Shown here one piece after another: positions 17,827 through 26,685 of a stretch of 64,000 nucleotides of DNA; within the stretch, counting starts at the first letter, position 1, and every line of letters starts with the position of its first letter. The DNA lies in assembly GCA_963704615.1 (NCBI GenBank), contig OY969923.1, positions 434,001 to 498,000 on the forward strand. The letters run 5' to 3'. A program made the translations under genes and the position numbers. The DNA comes from Bog-756 sp963704615 (GTDB taxonomy: Bacteria > Actinomycetota > Acidimicrobiia > Acidimicrobiales > RAAP-2). Under the pieces are notes generated by a model. It was not told the origin of the DNA. It saw only the letters and a program-made list of their open reading frames with translations, and did not search any database.

Positions 17827-18684
17827 CTAGAGCTGCGGGCGTTCGCCTGGCTGGGCGGTGAACGCGGCCGTGAGGCCACCGGCCAGGAGGCAACGCCATT
17901 CTTCGGGTGCCCACGACGGGAGCGGCACCCGAAGGCTCAGAGCCTCTACGAGGTCGGCGGCGGCGCCATCCAAGACCGGCGTTGTCGAAGCACCGTCACC
18001 TGGCCGGACCGCCACAGTCTCCGTCACATCTATTACCCACGTCGACGAAGGGTTGGTGGTCGTCAGCGCGAATTCGCCCCTGAGACTCTCTCCCCGAATG
18101 AGGGCGATTGCAGAACTCAGAGCACTCGCGTAGACGAGACTCGAGATGATTTCATCCGGCTCGTCGGTGGTGGGCAGATTGAGGGGAAGCGCAATATCGC
18201 GCTCATGCACCCACCCGTCCCAGAGACCGTGCTGGAGGACGAGACGAATTGGAAGGTGGCCGGCCGGACATTCGGCAAGCTTCGACCAACCCACATCGTC
18301 AAGCCTTTCAACCAGGTTCAAGATGACATCATTGGAGGCGACCAGTTGGTCCAACAGCTCATCTGGAGGCGTCCCCCGCACGCCGACAACCAGCTCGTCA
18401 GGGGTCACTGCGGGGTCGAAATACTCCAGGTAGCGGGTCGGCGTGCCGGCCAATCCCTGCGTGATGGACAGCGTCCAGAAGGTGTTGACCGTGATGAGGT
18501 GAGCGACGACATCGGCCACATTCCACGCCTCGCACCTGGTAGGAGCCGTCCACTGCTCAGCGTCGAGAGAGGCGAGGAGGGCCTCAGTGCGGCGGCGTTG
18601 CCGGACCGCCGGCGCGAGCTGACTGTCGGGGGCTCCATCGATGGAGATGATCGGCAGCCCGTCGTAACGGGGGATGAGCTTCAC
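17827..18684 (-). CDS. Maleylpyruvate isomerase-family (MDMPI, DinB-like) protein, putative mycothiol-dependent
   Basis: 285 residues. An N-terminal MDMPI/DinB-like helical domain has 'EQWTAPTRCEAWNVADVVAH' (first metal His) and 'LQHGLWDGWVHERDI' (second and third His), then a C-terminal beta-rich SCP2-like domain. The TIGR03083-type family includes mycothiol-dependent maleylpyruvate isomerase. Most members have unknown substrates. Convergent with the crotonase gene (43-base gap). Confidence 0.85.
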   Translation of the reverse strand: MKLIPRYDGLPIISIDGAPDSQLAPAVRQRRRTEALLASLDAEQWTAPTRCEAWNVADVVAHLITVNTFWTLSITQGLAGTPTRYLEYFDPAVTPDELVVGVRGTPPDELLDQLVASNDVILNLVERLDDVGWSKLAECPAGHLPIRLVLQHGLWDGWVHERDIALPLNLPTTDEPDEIISSLVYASALSSAIALIRGESLRGEFALTTTNPSSTWVIDVTETVAVRPGDGASTTPVLDGAAADLVEALSLRVPLPSWAPEEWRCLLAGGLTAAFTAQPGERPQL

Positions 18685-18796
18685 GAGTCAACGATAACAA
18701 CTGTTTCGTTGGATGACATCCCGATGGCCAAGTCCCACTAGGTGGCGAGCGCCCTAGCTCAAACCAGTCTCGCCTATCACCAATCAGCGGAGATGT

Positions 18797-18817
18797 CCTC
18801 AGCTGTATGAGCTGAGG
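18797..18817. repeat. Intergenic palindrome CCTCAGCT-N5-AGCTGAGG (copy 2)
   Basis: Same arms as at 5587-5607, spacer 'gtatg'. Conservation extends slightly outside, to GT before the left arm. Again it lies outside genes. Confidence 0.7.
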
Positions 18818-18908
18818 TGCGCGCCTGTCAAAGCACCCGAACCGGGTGTAGAGCGCCGCAGCTCGGTCCCGAATAGTGGTACGTGAGCCCAACGGAAGGA
18901 GATTGACT

Positions 18909-19098
18909 GTGTTGACCCGCTAGGCATTGCTGATCGTCGTCGCGGTCATGTAAGCGGGGAACGCGAATCCGATTGCGCAACCGGTTGTCGGCTGGAACAG
19001 CCGGCGATGCCCTCGTGGTCACGTTGCAGTGCAACAGTCTCGCCATTCGGAGGTCTCGGTAAGTGCAAGTGACAAATCAGGCTGGGTACTTCCGAATT
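18909..19098 (+). pseudogene. Possible decayed small exported protein
   Basis: A GGAAGGAG ribosome site precedes GTG 18909. The frame reads VLTR, TAG, 'ALLIVVAVM', TAA, then about 48 residues beginning 'AGNANPIAQPVVGW' to a TAG. Removing the two stops leaves a basic N terminus, a hydrophobic core and a plausible signal cleavage region. It could also be chance, since no family is recognised. Confidence 0.25.
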
Positions 19099-19133
19099 AG
19101 GTGGAGGTATCAACGAGCATCGGAGGCTGTGCG

Positions 19134-19790
19134 ATGAGAAGAGAAAAAATGGATGGTAGGCAGCATTCAATTCGGGCTGCTTCAGTGTTGTTTCTGATTG
19201 CAGCTTTTGCCATGTCAGTGGTCTTTTCGGCCACCACAGGAGTAGCTGGCGCGACCGCCGTTGGTTCCACCGCCAAAGCCAAGCTTCCGCACGCGGGACC
19301 TGCGCTTAAGTCGTCAGGCTCCGTCAAGCCCTTGGACACTATCGCCGCCTGTGGGGGCGCAAACTATCCGCCCAAAACATGGGTGAATGACGCCAATTCC
19401 TACTGGTACGGCGGGGCCACCGGGTTCATTGACGACTTCGTGAGCATTGGCGACTTCATGTATAACGCCAACCACGCCTACCTCTACATGGACCTCATCG
19501 TGAACGACAGCAATGATCAGAATTATCTGGGGGCAATCGCGTGCCGGGAGAGCACCTTCGATCTCGGAGCGGAAAACGGGACCTACTACGGGCTCTTTCA
19601 ACTCAGCCAGAGTGACTGGTCTGGCATTCTGACCAGCTGTACTCCGGCCAAGTTCATAGGCACATCTGGATGCGACGGGTTCAACGAATGGCAAACTCAG
19701 ATGGTCGCCGCCTTGTACTACGCCCAGCAACATTACGGCGGAAATCTTGAGACAGCCTGGGGGAACGAAGTCAACCACAACTACTGGTAA
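19134..19790 (+). CDS. Secreted lysozyme-like/transglycosylase-fold protein
   Basis: 218 residues from ATG 19134, with GGAGG seven bases upstream. A signal peptide (basic start, 'ASVLFLIAAFAMSVVFS') leads to a mature domain with 'AIACRESTFDLGAENGTYYG' and 'LFQLSQSDW', resembling the catalytic-Glu and 'G-LFQ' motifs of SLT/lysozyme-like folds. The Glu in 'CRES' is the presumed catalytic acid. Four Cys may form disulfides. Probable extracellular peptidoglycan or glycan hydrolase; base composition is a little lower in GC than its neighbours. Confidence 0.72.
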   Translation: MRREKMDGRQHSIRAASVLFLIAAFAMSVVFSATTGVAGATAVGSTAKAKLPHAGPALKSSGSVKPLDTIAACGGANYPPKTWVNDANSYWYGGATGFIDDFVSIGDFMYNANHAYLYMDLIVNDSNDQNYLGAIACRESTFDLGAENGTYYGLFQLSQSDWSGILTSCTPAKFIGTSGCDGFNEWQTQMVAALYYAQQHYGGNLETAWGNEVNHNYW

Positions 19791-19885
19791 CACACCACCT
19801 TGGTGCCAAGTAGCAGAGTTTGACCGGAGCCACGGGAAGGGCCGTCCCCGCAATTGCGAGGGCAGCCTTTCCCATCTCTGGGCTA

Positions 19886-20509
19886 TCAGGAAGATCGCTG
19901 GTATTCCCAAACGCTCGAGTCCAACAGGTTGGCCGTGATCCCCATCGCCCTGGCCGCTTGAGTCAGTCCCTCGATGACTTCTTGTTCGGTGACGGGCCTC
20001 CCGACGGTTGTCGAGACAAAGCGGACGAGGTGAACGTCGGGCTTCACCGTCTCAACCCCCAGACGCATCGTGAGCCACTGATAGACAACCGGTCCGAGGC
20101 CTTTGACCTGCCCCTCGAAATCGGGGAACGAACTCGATTCAGCCCAGGAGCGGAGTTCCTCAAGACTTTCGACTCCGAGGCGCCTGACGAACGCGACCAG
20201 TCCGCGCAGTTGTTCTGCTCGAGTCCAGAATTTGTAGCCCCACAGGTAGGTTGCCAGTTCAGTGTTGCCTTCCTTGTCATTCGAGTGCAGACGAAGGAGG
20301 GAGTCGAGGTCGTCGAGGGTTCGCACGTCGTCCCATCTCGTGGCCTGAAAGTGGTCAATGGCCTTCAGGACCGTGGCTGTCTGCATCTGGTAGTCGATCA
20401 CCGTGTCGAGCAGGGTTGAGACGAGATCGGTGGCCAGGTAGACGTTGGAGGTCAGGGGGATGGCGTTGCACGCGATGATCAGCCTGTTCTGTTCGTCGTC
20501 AGTGAGCAT
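19886..20509 (-). CDS. HhH-GPD-like (endonuclease III/glycosylase fold) protein of unknown function
   Basis: 207 residues. The C-terminal half shows 'VKGLGPVVYQWLTMRLG', a helix-hairpin-helix-like segment, followed by 'ETVKPDVHLVRFVSTTVGR', the position of the catalytic Asp in HhH-GPD glycosylases. The Lys of bifunctional glycosylases and the Fe-S cysteines are missing. The N-terminal half is helical and unassigned. It could be a divergent base-excision protein or an inactive relative. Confidence 0.6.
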   Translation of the reverse strand: MLTDDEQNRLIIACNAIPLTSNVYLATDLVSTLLDTVIDYQMQTATVLKAIDHFQATRWDDVRTLDDLDSLLRLHSNDKEGNTELATYLWGYKFWTRAEQLRGLVAFVRRLGVESLEELRSWAESSSFPDFEGQVKGLGPVVYQWLTMRLGVETVKPDVHLVRFVSTTVGRPVTEQEVIEGLTQAARAMGITANLLDSSVWEYQRSS

Positions 20510-20600
20510 CCCGACAGTCTCACTCCACGCTCAACTGCTGGCCAGCGTGGATCTCCAATCGCATCCCCCTGGCTGATCGAGTGACGAATGCTCAAGTCGA

Positions 20601-22853
20601 TCACCGATCGGTTGCGCCTCGGGGCGAGACCTCCGACGGCCACCAGTTCCAACGACCAAGGAGCACAGCCGTCGAGGGAACAAGAAGGGTGCGCACGACG
20701 AACGTGTCCAGCAGGATCCCGAAGGCCAGTCCGGTCCCGATCTGACGGATCTGGCCGGTTGTGGTGATTGCCAGGACGGCGAAGGTTCCGGCCAGCACCA
20801 GACCGGCCGACGTGACCGTCGTCCCGGTCACGCTCAAGGCGTCGGCAACCGCGACTCGGAGCGGTGACCGTGCTGCCTCCTCACGGATCCGGTTCATGAC
20901 GAGAATGTTGTAGTCCTCCCCCAACGCCATGATGAAGACGAACATGAAGAACGGCAGGGTGAAGTTGATCCCGAGCTGTCCCTCCAGATCGACGAAGAGA
21001 ATGACGGTGAGACCCAACGAGGCGAGGTACGAGAGGGCAACGCTCAGCACGAGGTAGATGGGGGCGAAAAGGCTTCGGAGCACGAGGGCGAGGATGAGGG
21101 TGAGTATGACGAGGACAATCGGGGCGATCCGGAAGATGTCATTCCTCGAGACGGCGGCGACATCGGCGGCCCCGGCAGCCTGGCCAGCCACGCCGCTCAC
21201 CGAGGCTCCCGTCAAGCTGGCCACGTGAGCCACGGAGGCGCGGATCCCTGGGATGGCCTGCAAGGCGGCAGTCGAACCAGGGCTGCCCGCCTGAAGCGAC
21301 GTCTTGTAGAGAATCGTCCGCCCGTCGGACGTTATGTACTGAGCGGTCGAACGGTACGCGTTGTAGAGCACCGGGTCGACGTCGACGTTTGACGGTTCGA
21401 CGACCGGAAGGGGCTGCGGCGGTCCCAAGAGTTGGTGCAGCTCCCCCAACGAAATTGGGGAGATGGGTATCCCACTGGCGTCGAGGGCACCGTCGATCGA
21501 GGAGAAATGGGCCGATGAGAAAAGGGCATTCTCTGCGACGAGGAGCACTTGCGGATCGTTCCAAACCGAGTTTCGCAACTGGAAGACGACGTCCGTGGTC
21601 CCGAGGGCCGATGGGCCGAAATACTGCTCGAGAACGGCCAAGCCGTCCCCTGAGTTGGAGCCGGAGATGGCCGCGCCAGGGTTGAATCCGGAGGGCTCGT
21701 AGCCGAGCAGCCCGCAGGCCAACAGGCCACAGAGGAGGACGCCTCCCACGACGGCCACAACCGGCTTTGTGGACACCCGAGCCGCGATCGCACCCCATCG
21801 TCCGCCACTCGCCTCACCCACCCTGGGCAGGGACGGCCAGAATACCGACCGTCCGAGGATGGCCAGAAGGGCCGGAAAGAACGTCAGCTCGATCAACAGC
21901 ACGAAGGCGATGCCGATGGCCAAGCCAGGGCCCACCCCCCGATAGAGCCCAAATGAGGCCAGCAAGAGGGTCAACAATGCGGCAATAACAGTGGCGGCCG
22001 AAAATGCGATGGACTCACCCACCCGTTCGACGGCCGACACGATCGCCTCGTGGGGTTCGAGTCCTCGTCGGAGGTTCTCGCGGTAACGGAAGATCAGGAA
22101 GAGCCCGTAATCGGTCCCGGCGCCGAGAATCAACGCGGTGAGGAGCAGCTGCAGCAGCGACGAGATCTGTACGCCGATCTTGGTCGATTCAGCCACGATC
22201 GGGCTGGCAATGGCGAGGGCCAGTGCCGCCGGAGCCAGAGTGATGAACGGTGCCAGCGTCGAACGGAAAGCAAGGAGAAGGAGAATCAGGATGAAGAGGG
22301 CGGAGAAGATCTCCACACGGCTGGCGGTCCGACTGCCGGCTTGCTGCTGGTCAACGTACTCGGGTAGGGATCCAGTCAGGTAGACCTCGACGCCGGGTGT
22401 TGCCAGGCTCTCTGCCAAGAGCCGGATCTGCTGCACTGTCGTCGTGGCCTGTTTGCCCCCGCCGGCGATGGCCGATGAGAAGTCAACATTCGCCGTCCGA
22501 GACTCGCCGTCAGCGGAGATGAGCCCAGGGAATACGCCTGTGACGTAGCGCACGTGCCTCGTGGCGTGTTCAATACGGTCAAAGCTCGCCTGCTCTATTG
22601 GCGAGAGCGGTCCTTGTGCCGAGGCGGCGACGAGCAAGCCGCTCGCCGGACCAGAGCTCAGCAACGGGCTTAGGAGGGTCTGCGCTTGCACGCTCGAGGA
22701 GCTGGGAGGCAAGAAGGCGGTGTTGTCGTTGTTCACCACGCTCCCAAGGGTGGGGAGCAAAGTTGTCGCCGCCAGCGCCACAAGTATCCAGAACACGATC
22801 GCGAACCAGCGATAGCGGACCGAGAATCGACCGATGGCAGCGAACAAGCTCAC
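20601..22853 (-). CDS. MMPL/RND-family transporter
   Basis: 750 residues with about 12 membrane segments in two related halves, each opening with one segment and a large extracytoplasmic loop. Half one contains 'LGAGTDYGLFLIFRYRENLR' and half two 'ALGEDYNILVMNRIREEA', the Asp-Tyr pairs used for proton coupling in MmpL proteins. It probably exports lipids or small hydrophobic compounds across the membrane. It stands alone, without a TetR regulator or MmpS gene beside it. Confidence 0.92.
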   Translation of the reverse strand: MSLFAAIGRFSVRYRWFAIVFWILVALAATTLLPTLGSVVNNDNTAFLPPSSSSVQAQTLLSPLLSSGPASGLLVAASAQGPLSPIEQASFDRIEHATRHVRYVTGVFPGLISADGESRTANVDFSSAIAGGGKQATTTVQQIRLLAESLATPGVEVYLTGSLPEYVDQQQAGSRTASRVEIFSALFILILLLLAFRSTLAPFITLAPAALALAIASPIVAESTKIGVQISSLLQLLLTALILGAGTDYGLFLIFRYRENLRRGLEPHEAIVSAVERVGESIAFSAATVIAALLTLLLASFGLYRGVGPGLAIGIAFVLLIELTFFPALLAILGRSVFWPSLPRVGEASGGRWGAIAARVSTKPVVAVVGGVLLCGLLACGLLGYEPSGFNPGAAISGSNSGDGLAVLEQYFGPSALGTTDVVFQLRNSVWNDPQVLLVAENALFSSAHFSSIDGALDASGIPISPISLGELHQLLGPPQPLPVVEPSNVDVDPVLYNAYRSTAQYITSDGRTILYKTSLQAGSPGSTAALQAIPGIRASVAHVASLTGASVSGVAGQAAGAADVAAVSRNDIFRIAPIVLVILTLILALVLRSLFAPIYLVLSVALSYLASLGLTVILFVDLEGQLGINFTLPFFMFVFIMALGEDYNILVMNRIREEAARSPLRVAVADALSVTGTTVTSAGLVLAGTFAVLAITTTGQIRQIGTGLAFGILLDTFVVRTLLVPSTAVLLGRWNWWPSEVSPRGATDR

Positions 22854-22961
22854 AGAGGACCAGGCGTTCTCCGGAATGCTGAGCGAGGTCTAGTTGGATG
22901 ACCGGAATGCTTGGCTCATTATGGCGCCACCGCTCCGATTCGCTCACTCGCCTGGTGGGCG

Positions 22962-24641
22962 TCAGCGACTCAACCAGATCTGGGTGGGCCAGATGGCGCC
23001 GGTGATCATCCCGAAGGCCGGATTTCCCGTGGCTGTGGTCGGATTGTTCCAGTCCTGCACCTTTGGCTGGGCGCCGATCGACCACACGGCGCGAGCGGTC
23101 CAGATGTAGGGGATGTCTGAGCCCATCAGTCTGCCGACCTCCTGGTAGGCCGCAGCACCGTCGGATGCGGCCGGGGATTGGCGTCCCTTCAGCAGAGCTG
23201 CCTCCATCCTGGGGTCGGTGTTGCGGGCCATGTTGGCGGCAAAGCCTGATTGAGTTGCGTCGGTGGGGCTCCAGAAGATGTAGTTGAGGTCGGGGTGCAC
23301 CGCGCCGAACTGCCGCCAGAGCAGGGCTTCGAAGGTGCCGAGCACGGCGGTGCTGATGAGCTCGGCCTGCTGGATCGTGCTGAGGTTGACTTGCATCCCC
23401 GCTCCTTGCAGTTTCGCCTGGAAGTACTCGGCGTCCCTGGTGGCGCTGGGGTCGGGCGTGTGGATGAGGGTGATCGACACGGGCTGGCCGGTCTCGTGCT
23501 CCACCTCATCGATCAACCGCTTGGCCTCGGCTGGATCGGGTTGAGGGTAGCCGGTCGGGGCGAAGTACGGCGAACCTTCTACGAAGGGCCCGTCGGATGG
23601 CGGGCAGATCCCGTTTTCGATGACCTTCGAGTACTGGGCCGAACTGACGGCCATGGCCGCGGCCTGGCGCACCTTGAGTTTGTCGAAGGGCGGCTTGGAC
23701 AGGTTGAGGAGGAGGCAGAGCATGTCCGGCTCCCCGGCCACGCGGACGGAGTCGTCGGTGTAGCCGAGCGAGCTGTTGGAGCGGAGGCTGCCGGTCACCT
23801 GTGAGAAGGAGGTATGGATGATGTCCACCGCGCCCGACTCGAGGGAGGCCAGCAGTTGTTCACTGTCCGGGATGGGCTTGTAGGTGATGCTGTCCAGGTA
23901 GGGGAGGTTGGGCCTCCAGTAATGCGGGTTCTTGGTGGCGGTGAAGTAGTCGTTCGGATTCCATACCTGGAACACGAAAGGACCGGTACCGATGGGATTG
24001 GTCTGGCTGCCGGACTTGAGCCAATTGGGCTCAGCGATGAATCCGATCTGCCCGCCGATGCCTCCGGCCAGGTAGTAGTCGAACGGAACCCACGGTGACT
24101 TCATGGTGACGGTGACCACCAGCGGAGTGGGCACGGAGACGTTGGCGATGGTGGTGAACTCGGGACCGGTCAGTGCCGAGGCCTGTTGGAGGGCGAAGTT
24201 CTCGGCGACCGCGGCTCCGTCGCACGGGGCGCCGTTGTGGAAGAGCAGATTGGGGCGCATGGTGATGGTCCACACCGTGTAGTCGGCGCTGGGGGTGATG
24301 GACTGGGCCAGGTATGGCTGGACGTTGCCGTTGGCGTCGATGATGGCCAGGGGGTCGAAGACTGTCCGGGCGTAGAGGATGCCGGTGGTGTCGAAGGTGC
24401 CCTGGGTAGTGCTGAACCCCTTCTCCTCGGCCTCGGTGCCGAAGAGGAGCTGGCCACCCTTGATCGGGGTGGCGGTGGTGACTCCGTTGGGATGGCCACC
24501 GGCGCTCGCCGCGCTCGAGCCCGAATCCGATCCCGCACTACACGCGTCCAGGACGCCTCCCGAAACGCCGACGGCGGCGATGCCGACTCCGGTGGCGGCT
24601 CCTCGGGCCAAGAACGAACGTCGGTCGATTCGATCAGCCAT
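22962..24641 (-). CDS. ABC transporter substrate-binding lipoprotein, family 5 (oligopeptide/DppA-like)
   Basis: 559 residues. A twin-arginine signal 'DRRSFLARGAATGVGIAAVG' runs into a lipobox-like 'VLDAC', so it is a Tat-exported lipoprotein. The SBP_bac_5 domain includes 'VRQAAAMAVSSAQYSKVIEN', 'YPQPDPAEAKRLIDEV' and 'FEALLWRQFG'. It would capture peptides or similar solutes for import. No permease or ATPase genes adjoin it, so it is an orphan that must use subunits encoded elsewhere. Confidence 0.92.
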   Translation of the reverse strand: MADRIDRRSFLARGAATGVGIAAVGVSGGVLDACSAGSDSGSSAASAGGHPNGVTTATPIKGGQLLFGTEAEEKGFSTTQGTFDTTGILYARTVFDPLAIIDANGNVQPYLAQSITPSADYTVWTITMRPNLLFHNGAPCDGAAVAENFALQQASALTGPEFTTIANVSVPTPLVVTVTMKSPWVPFDYYLAGGIGGQIGFIAEPNWLKSGSQTNPIGTGPFVFQVWNPNDYFTATKNPHYWRPNLPYLDSITYKPIPDSEQLLASLESGAVDIIHTSFSQVTGSLRSNSSLGYTDDSVRVAGEPDMLCLLLNLSKPPFDKLKVRQAAAMAVSSAQYSKVIENGICPPSDGPFVEGSPYFAPTGYPQPDPAEAKRLIDEVEHETGQPVSITLIHTPDPSATRDAEYFQAKLQGAGMQVNLSTIQQAELISTAVLGTFEALLWRQFGAVHPDLNYIFWSPTDATQSGFAANMARNTDPRMEAALLKGRQSPAASDGAAAYQEVGRLMGSDIPYIWTARAVWSIGAQPKVQDWNNPTTATGNPAFGMITGAIWPTQIWLSR

Positions 24642-24763
24642 GCCCCACCATTCTGTATGGACGCAGCCCTTCGGTTAGGGACCTCACACCCAGGCTGATT
24701 ACGTCAGCGGGTGCGGGGGGACGGCCGATAAGGGAATTCAGCGCCCCTGCCGAGCGCCCGTCT

Positions 24764-25324
24764 TCAAGGATCCGATGGGCCGTTGGCTTCGTCGCGGATG
24801 GCGTAGAGCTCACGAATGCGTTCATCCTCAGGTCCGAGGTACTCGCCCAGGATCCCTGCGACGTACGGGACGTCCAGACGACCTGCTCGGAGCATCTCCT
24901 CGATGTCGGCCCAGTCCTTGCGGCGATTGAAGAAGGCCTTGAAGACGGCCAGGTCGTTGCAGCCGAGGAAGGGGAGCCTCCTGTCGGCCAACCGATGTTC
25001 AGCGATATGGAGATGAAGGTCACGGTGGAAGGGAGTTGTGTCCAAAAAGATATCGACAGGAATCCCGTCGAACATAAGCCGGCACTGGCCTTCAGTCGCC
25101 AATTTCGATGCGTCTTCGTCGGTCGCGACGATGTCCGCCGGCAGGGCGTCGAGAACCTGCTGTGTCTCCGCCGGGGGAGCGAAGATGTTGAGGTCGATAT
25201 CGACTGTTGTCCTTGGCTCACCCGTGCACCACAGCAGGGCGAATGCCCCCCCGAATGCGTGATGGATTCCGGCTTCATCCAGCCCGTCGTGCAACTCGAC
25301 GATGGCGTCCAGGATCGGCCTCAT
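24764..25324 (-). CDS. AbiEii-like nucleotidyltransferase, putative toxin (left module)
   Basis: 186 residues. A minimal nucleotidyltransferase motif, 'HHAFGGAFALLW' then 'TTVDIDLNIF' (GG...DxD), is followed by 'DIFLDTTPFHRDLHLH' and 'LPFLGCNDLAVFKAFFNRRK'. It belongs with short proteins related to AbiEii/COG2253, toxins of type IV-like toxin-antitoxin systems that transfer nucleotides to cellular targets. Its ATG overlaps the antitoxin stop (ATGA). It is paralogous to 26038-26583 in the mirrored module. Confidence 0.75.
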   Translation of the reverse strand: MRPILDAIVELHDGLDEAGIHHAFGGAFALLWCTGEPRTTVDIDLNIFAPPAETQQVLDALPADIVATDEDASKLATEGQCRLMFDGIPVDIFLDTTPFHRDLHLHIAEHRLADRRLPFLGCNDLAVFKAFFNRRKDWADIEEMLRAGRLDVPYVAGILGEYLGPEDERIRELYAIRDEANGPSDP

Positions 25325-25647
25325 CGACGGGTCGTCTCCACCGCCCCAAAGGCGGGGTACCTGAGTGGCCCCCGTTGGCGTCGTGGCAGGGCATCGACAA
25401 AAGAGAACAAGGCCTCGATCTTGCCCGCGAGCTCCTGCTCGTCAGTCGTTGACGCCGGCCGGAGATTGACTTCGGCTTCGAATCCTGCGGCCCGGAGCAG
25501 CCGCTCCAAAGTGGTGACGGAGGGGGCGGAGGCTCCTGATTCGTAGGCCGACAAGGTGGAGGCGGAGGTACCTCCGCGCTTGGCCAGCTGTCTCCGGGAG
25601 AAGCCACTCCGGAGGCGGGCTTCCCGGAGCAGTACGGCCGCGTCCAT
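25321..25647 (-). CDS. XRE-family HTH antitoxin-like regulator (left module)
   Basis: 108 residues from the ATG aligning with the paralogous right-hand protein. HTH: 'ARLRSGFSRRQLAKRGGTSA' and 'STLSAYESGASAPSVTTLER'. An upstream ATG (25656) adds only three residues. The C-terminal tail is probably the part that contacts the nucleotidyltransferase. It starts about ten bases from the TACCAAATTTGGTA palindrome, fitting autorepression. Confidence 0.8.
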   Translation of the reverse strand: MDAAVLLREARLRSGFSRRQLAKRGGTSASTLSAYESGASAPSVTTLERLLRAAGFEAEVNLRPASTTDEQELAGKIEALFSFVDALPRRQRGPLRYPAFGAVETTRR

Positions 25648-25658
25648 GGCTCCCATGA

Positions 25659-25672
25659 TACCAAATTTGGTA
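25659..25672. promoter_or_regulatory. Operator 1: TACCAAATTTGGTA palindrome
   Basis: A perfect 14-base palindrome lying immediately upstream of the left antitoxin gene. With flanks it reads GATACCAAATTTGGTACC, sharing the half-site GATACCA with operator 2. Likely the binding site of one or both HTH proteins. Confidence 0.65.
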
Positions 25673-25692
25673 CCAACCGAGTAAGTCGTGGC

Positions 25693-25724
25693 CGCATATG
25701 GTATCGGATCTGATACCATATGCG
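25693..25724. promoter_or_regulatory. Operator 2: 13-base inverted repeat (CGCATATGGTATC / GATACCATATGCG)
   Basis: Perfect 13-base arms around a 6-base spacer (GGATCT), ending two bases before the right antitoxin ATG. The inner half-site GATACC matches operator 1. Its overlap with the expected promoter and start region implies tight autoregulation. Confidence 0.7.
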
Positions 25725-25726
25725 CC

Positions 25727-26041
25727 ATGGATGCAGGACTGGTTATCCGAACGGCGAGGAGTGAGTCGAAGCTGAGCCTTCGGGCTCTCGCCACTCGGGC
25801 CGGAACCTCGCATGCGACACTCTCGGCTTATGAGAACGGTCGGGTGGATCCGACGACGACCGTACTGTCGCGGATCATTGGGGCGATGGGATTCTCGCTG
25901 GAAGCGACCCTCCTCGGGATCCCCTCCGATATTGAGGGAATGTCCCGCGGCGACGAGTTGATCGCCGTTCTCCAATTGGCCGAGCAGTTCCCTGCCCGTC
26001 ATGCATCCGAACTGGAATTCCCGCTCTTTCGACCGACATGA
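25727..26041 (+). CDS. XRE-family HTH antitoxin-like regulator (right module)
   Basis: 104 residues: 'MDAGLVIRTARSESKLSLRA', then the recognition region 'HATLSAYENGRVDPTTTVLS'. Same length class and motif order as the left-hand HTH protein but clearly diverged. The start aligns with the left paralogue and sits just after operator 2. The stop overlaps the downstream nucleotidyltransferase start (ATGA), so the two are translationally coupled. Confidence 0.82.
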   Translation: MDAGLVIRTARSESKLSLRALATRAGTSHATLSAYENGRVDPTTTVLSRIIGAMGFSLEATLLGIPSDIEGMSRGDELIAVLQLAEQFPARHASELEFPLFRPT

Positions 26042-26583
26042 CGTCGATCGTCGACAAGATCCTGGTCATCAGCACAGCCCTGGAGGGCCAGCGGCTTCCC
26101 TATGCTTTCGGCGGCGCGCTGGCGTTGGCCTTCTGCACCGAGCGCGCCCGGGGCACCATCGATATCGATGTCAACGTCTTCGTCGGCCAGAACGAGGCCG
26201 GCAGAGTGCTCAGCTCACTGTCTCCGCCGGTGAGCTCTTCAGATGAAGACCTTGTGGCCCTCGAGCGGGACGGGCAGATCCGCTTGTGGTGGGAACAGAC
26301 GCCCGTTGACATCTTCCTGGACACCACCGACTTCCACCTCCAGGCGGCACAGCGTCGTCAGTTCCACGATTTCGGTGGCCGGCAGATTCCGTTTCTTGGT
26401 TGTTCCGATCTCGCCGTCTTCAAAGCCTTCTTCAACAGGACGAAGGACTGGGCAGATCTTGAGGAGATGATTGCCATCGGGGCGCTCAACATCGATCAGA
26501 CCCTCGGCGTGCTCGTGCGTTATCTCGGGGAGGATGACGATCGCGTGGAGAGGCTCCGATCGCTGACCGTTCCCGAAGGTTGA
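26038..26583 (+). CDS. AbiEii-like nucleotidyltransferase, putative toxin (right module)
   Basis: 181 residues. 'PYAFGGALALAFCTERARGT' then 'IDIDVNVFV' gives the GG...DxD catalytic signature. 'PVDIFLDTTDFH' and 'IPFLGCSDLAVFKAFFNRTK' are shared with the left paralogue. The antitoxin stop and this ATG overlap as ATGA. Related short NTases are thought to modify tRNA or protein targets; the actual target here is unknown. Confidence 0.77.
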   Translation: MTSIVDKILVISTALEGQRLPYAFGGALALAFCTERARGTIDIDVNVFVGQNEAGRVLSSLSPPVSSSDEDLVALERDGQIRLWWEQTPVDIFLDTTDFHLQAAQRRQFHDFGGRQIPFLGCSDLAVFKAFFNRTKDWADLEEMIAIGALNIDQTLGVLVRYLGEDDDRVERLRSLTVPEG

Positions 26584-26685
26584 TCGCCTGCGTCCCCTTC
26601 GGTCGGGGTCCGCGCTGTCTTCGTGATTGCCATGATCGAAATCGCTACCGGCGATGGGCGGCCGATCACCCGTGTTGGGGCGTCG

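Larger units (their letters stand above)
18685..19133. other. 449-base intergenic region with palindrome and possible decayed ORF
   Basis: No intact gene is seen. It contains the CCTCAGCT palindrome (18797-18817) and a ribosome-site-led but twice-interrupted frame from 18909. The promoter of the downstream lysozyme-like gene should lie near its 3' end. Confidence 0.5.
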
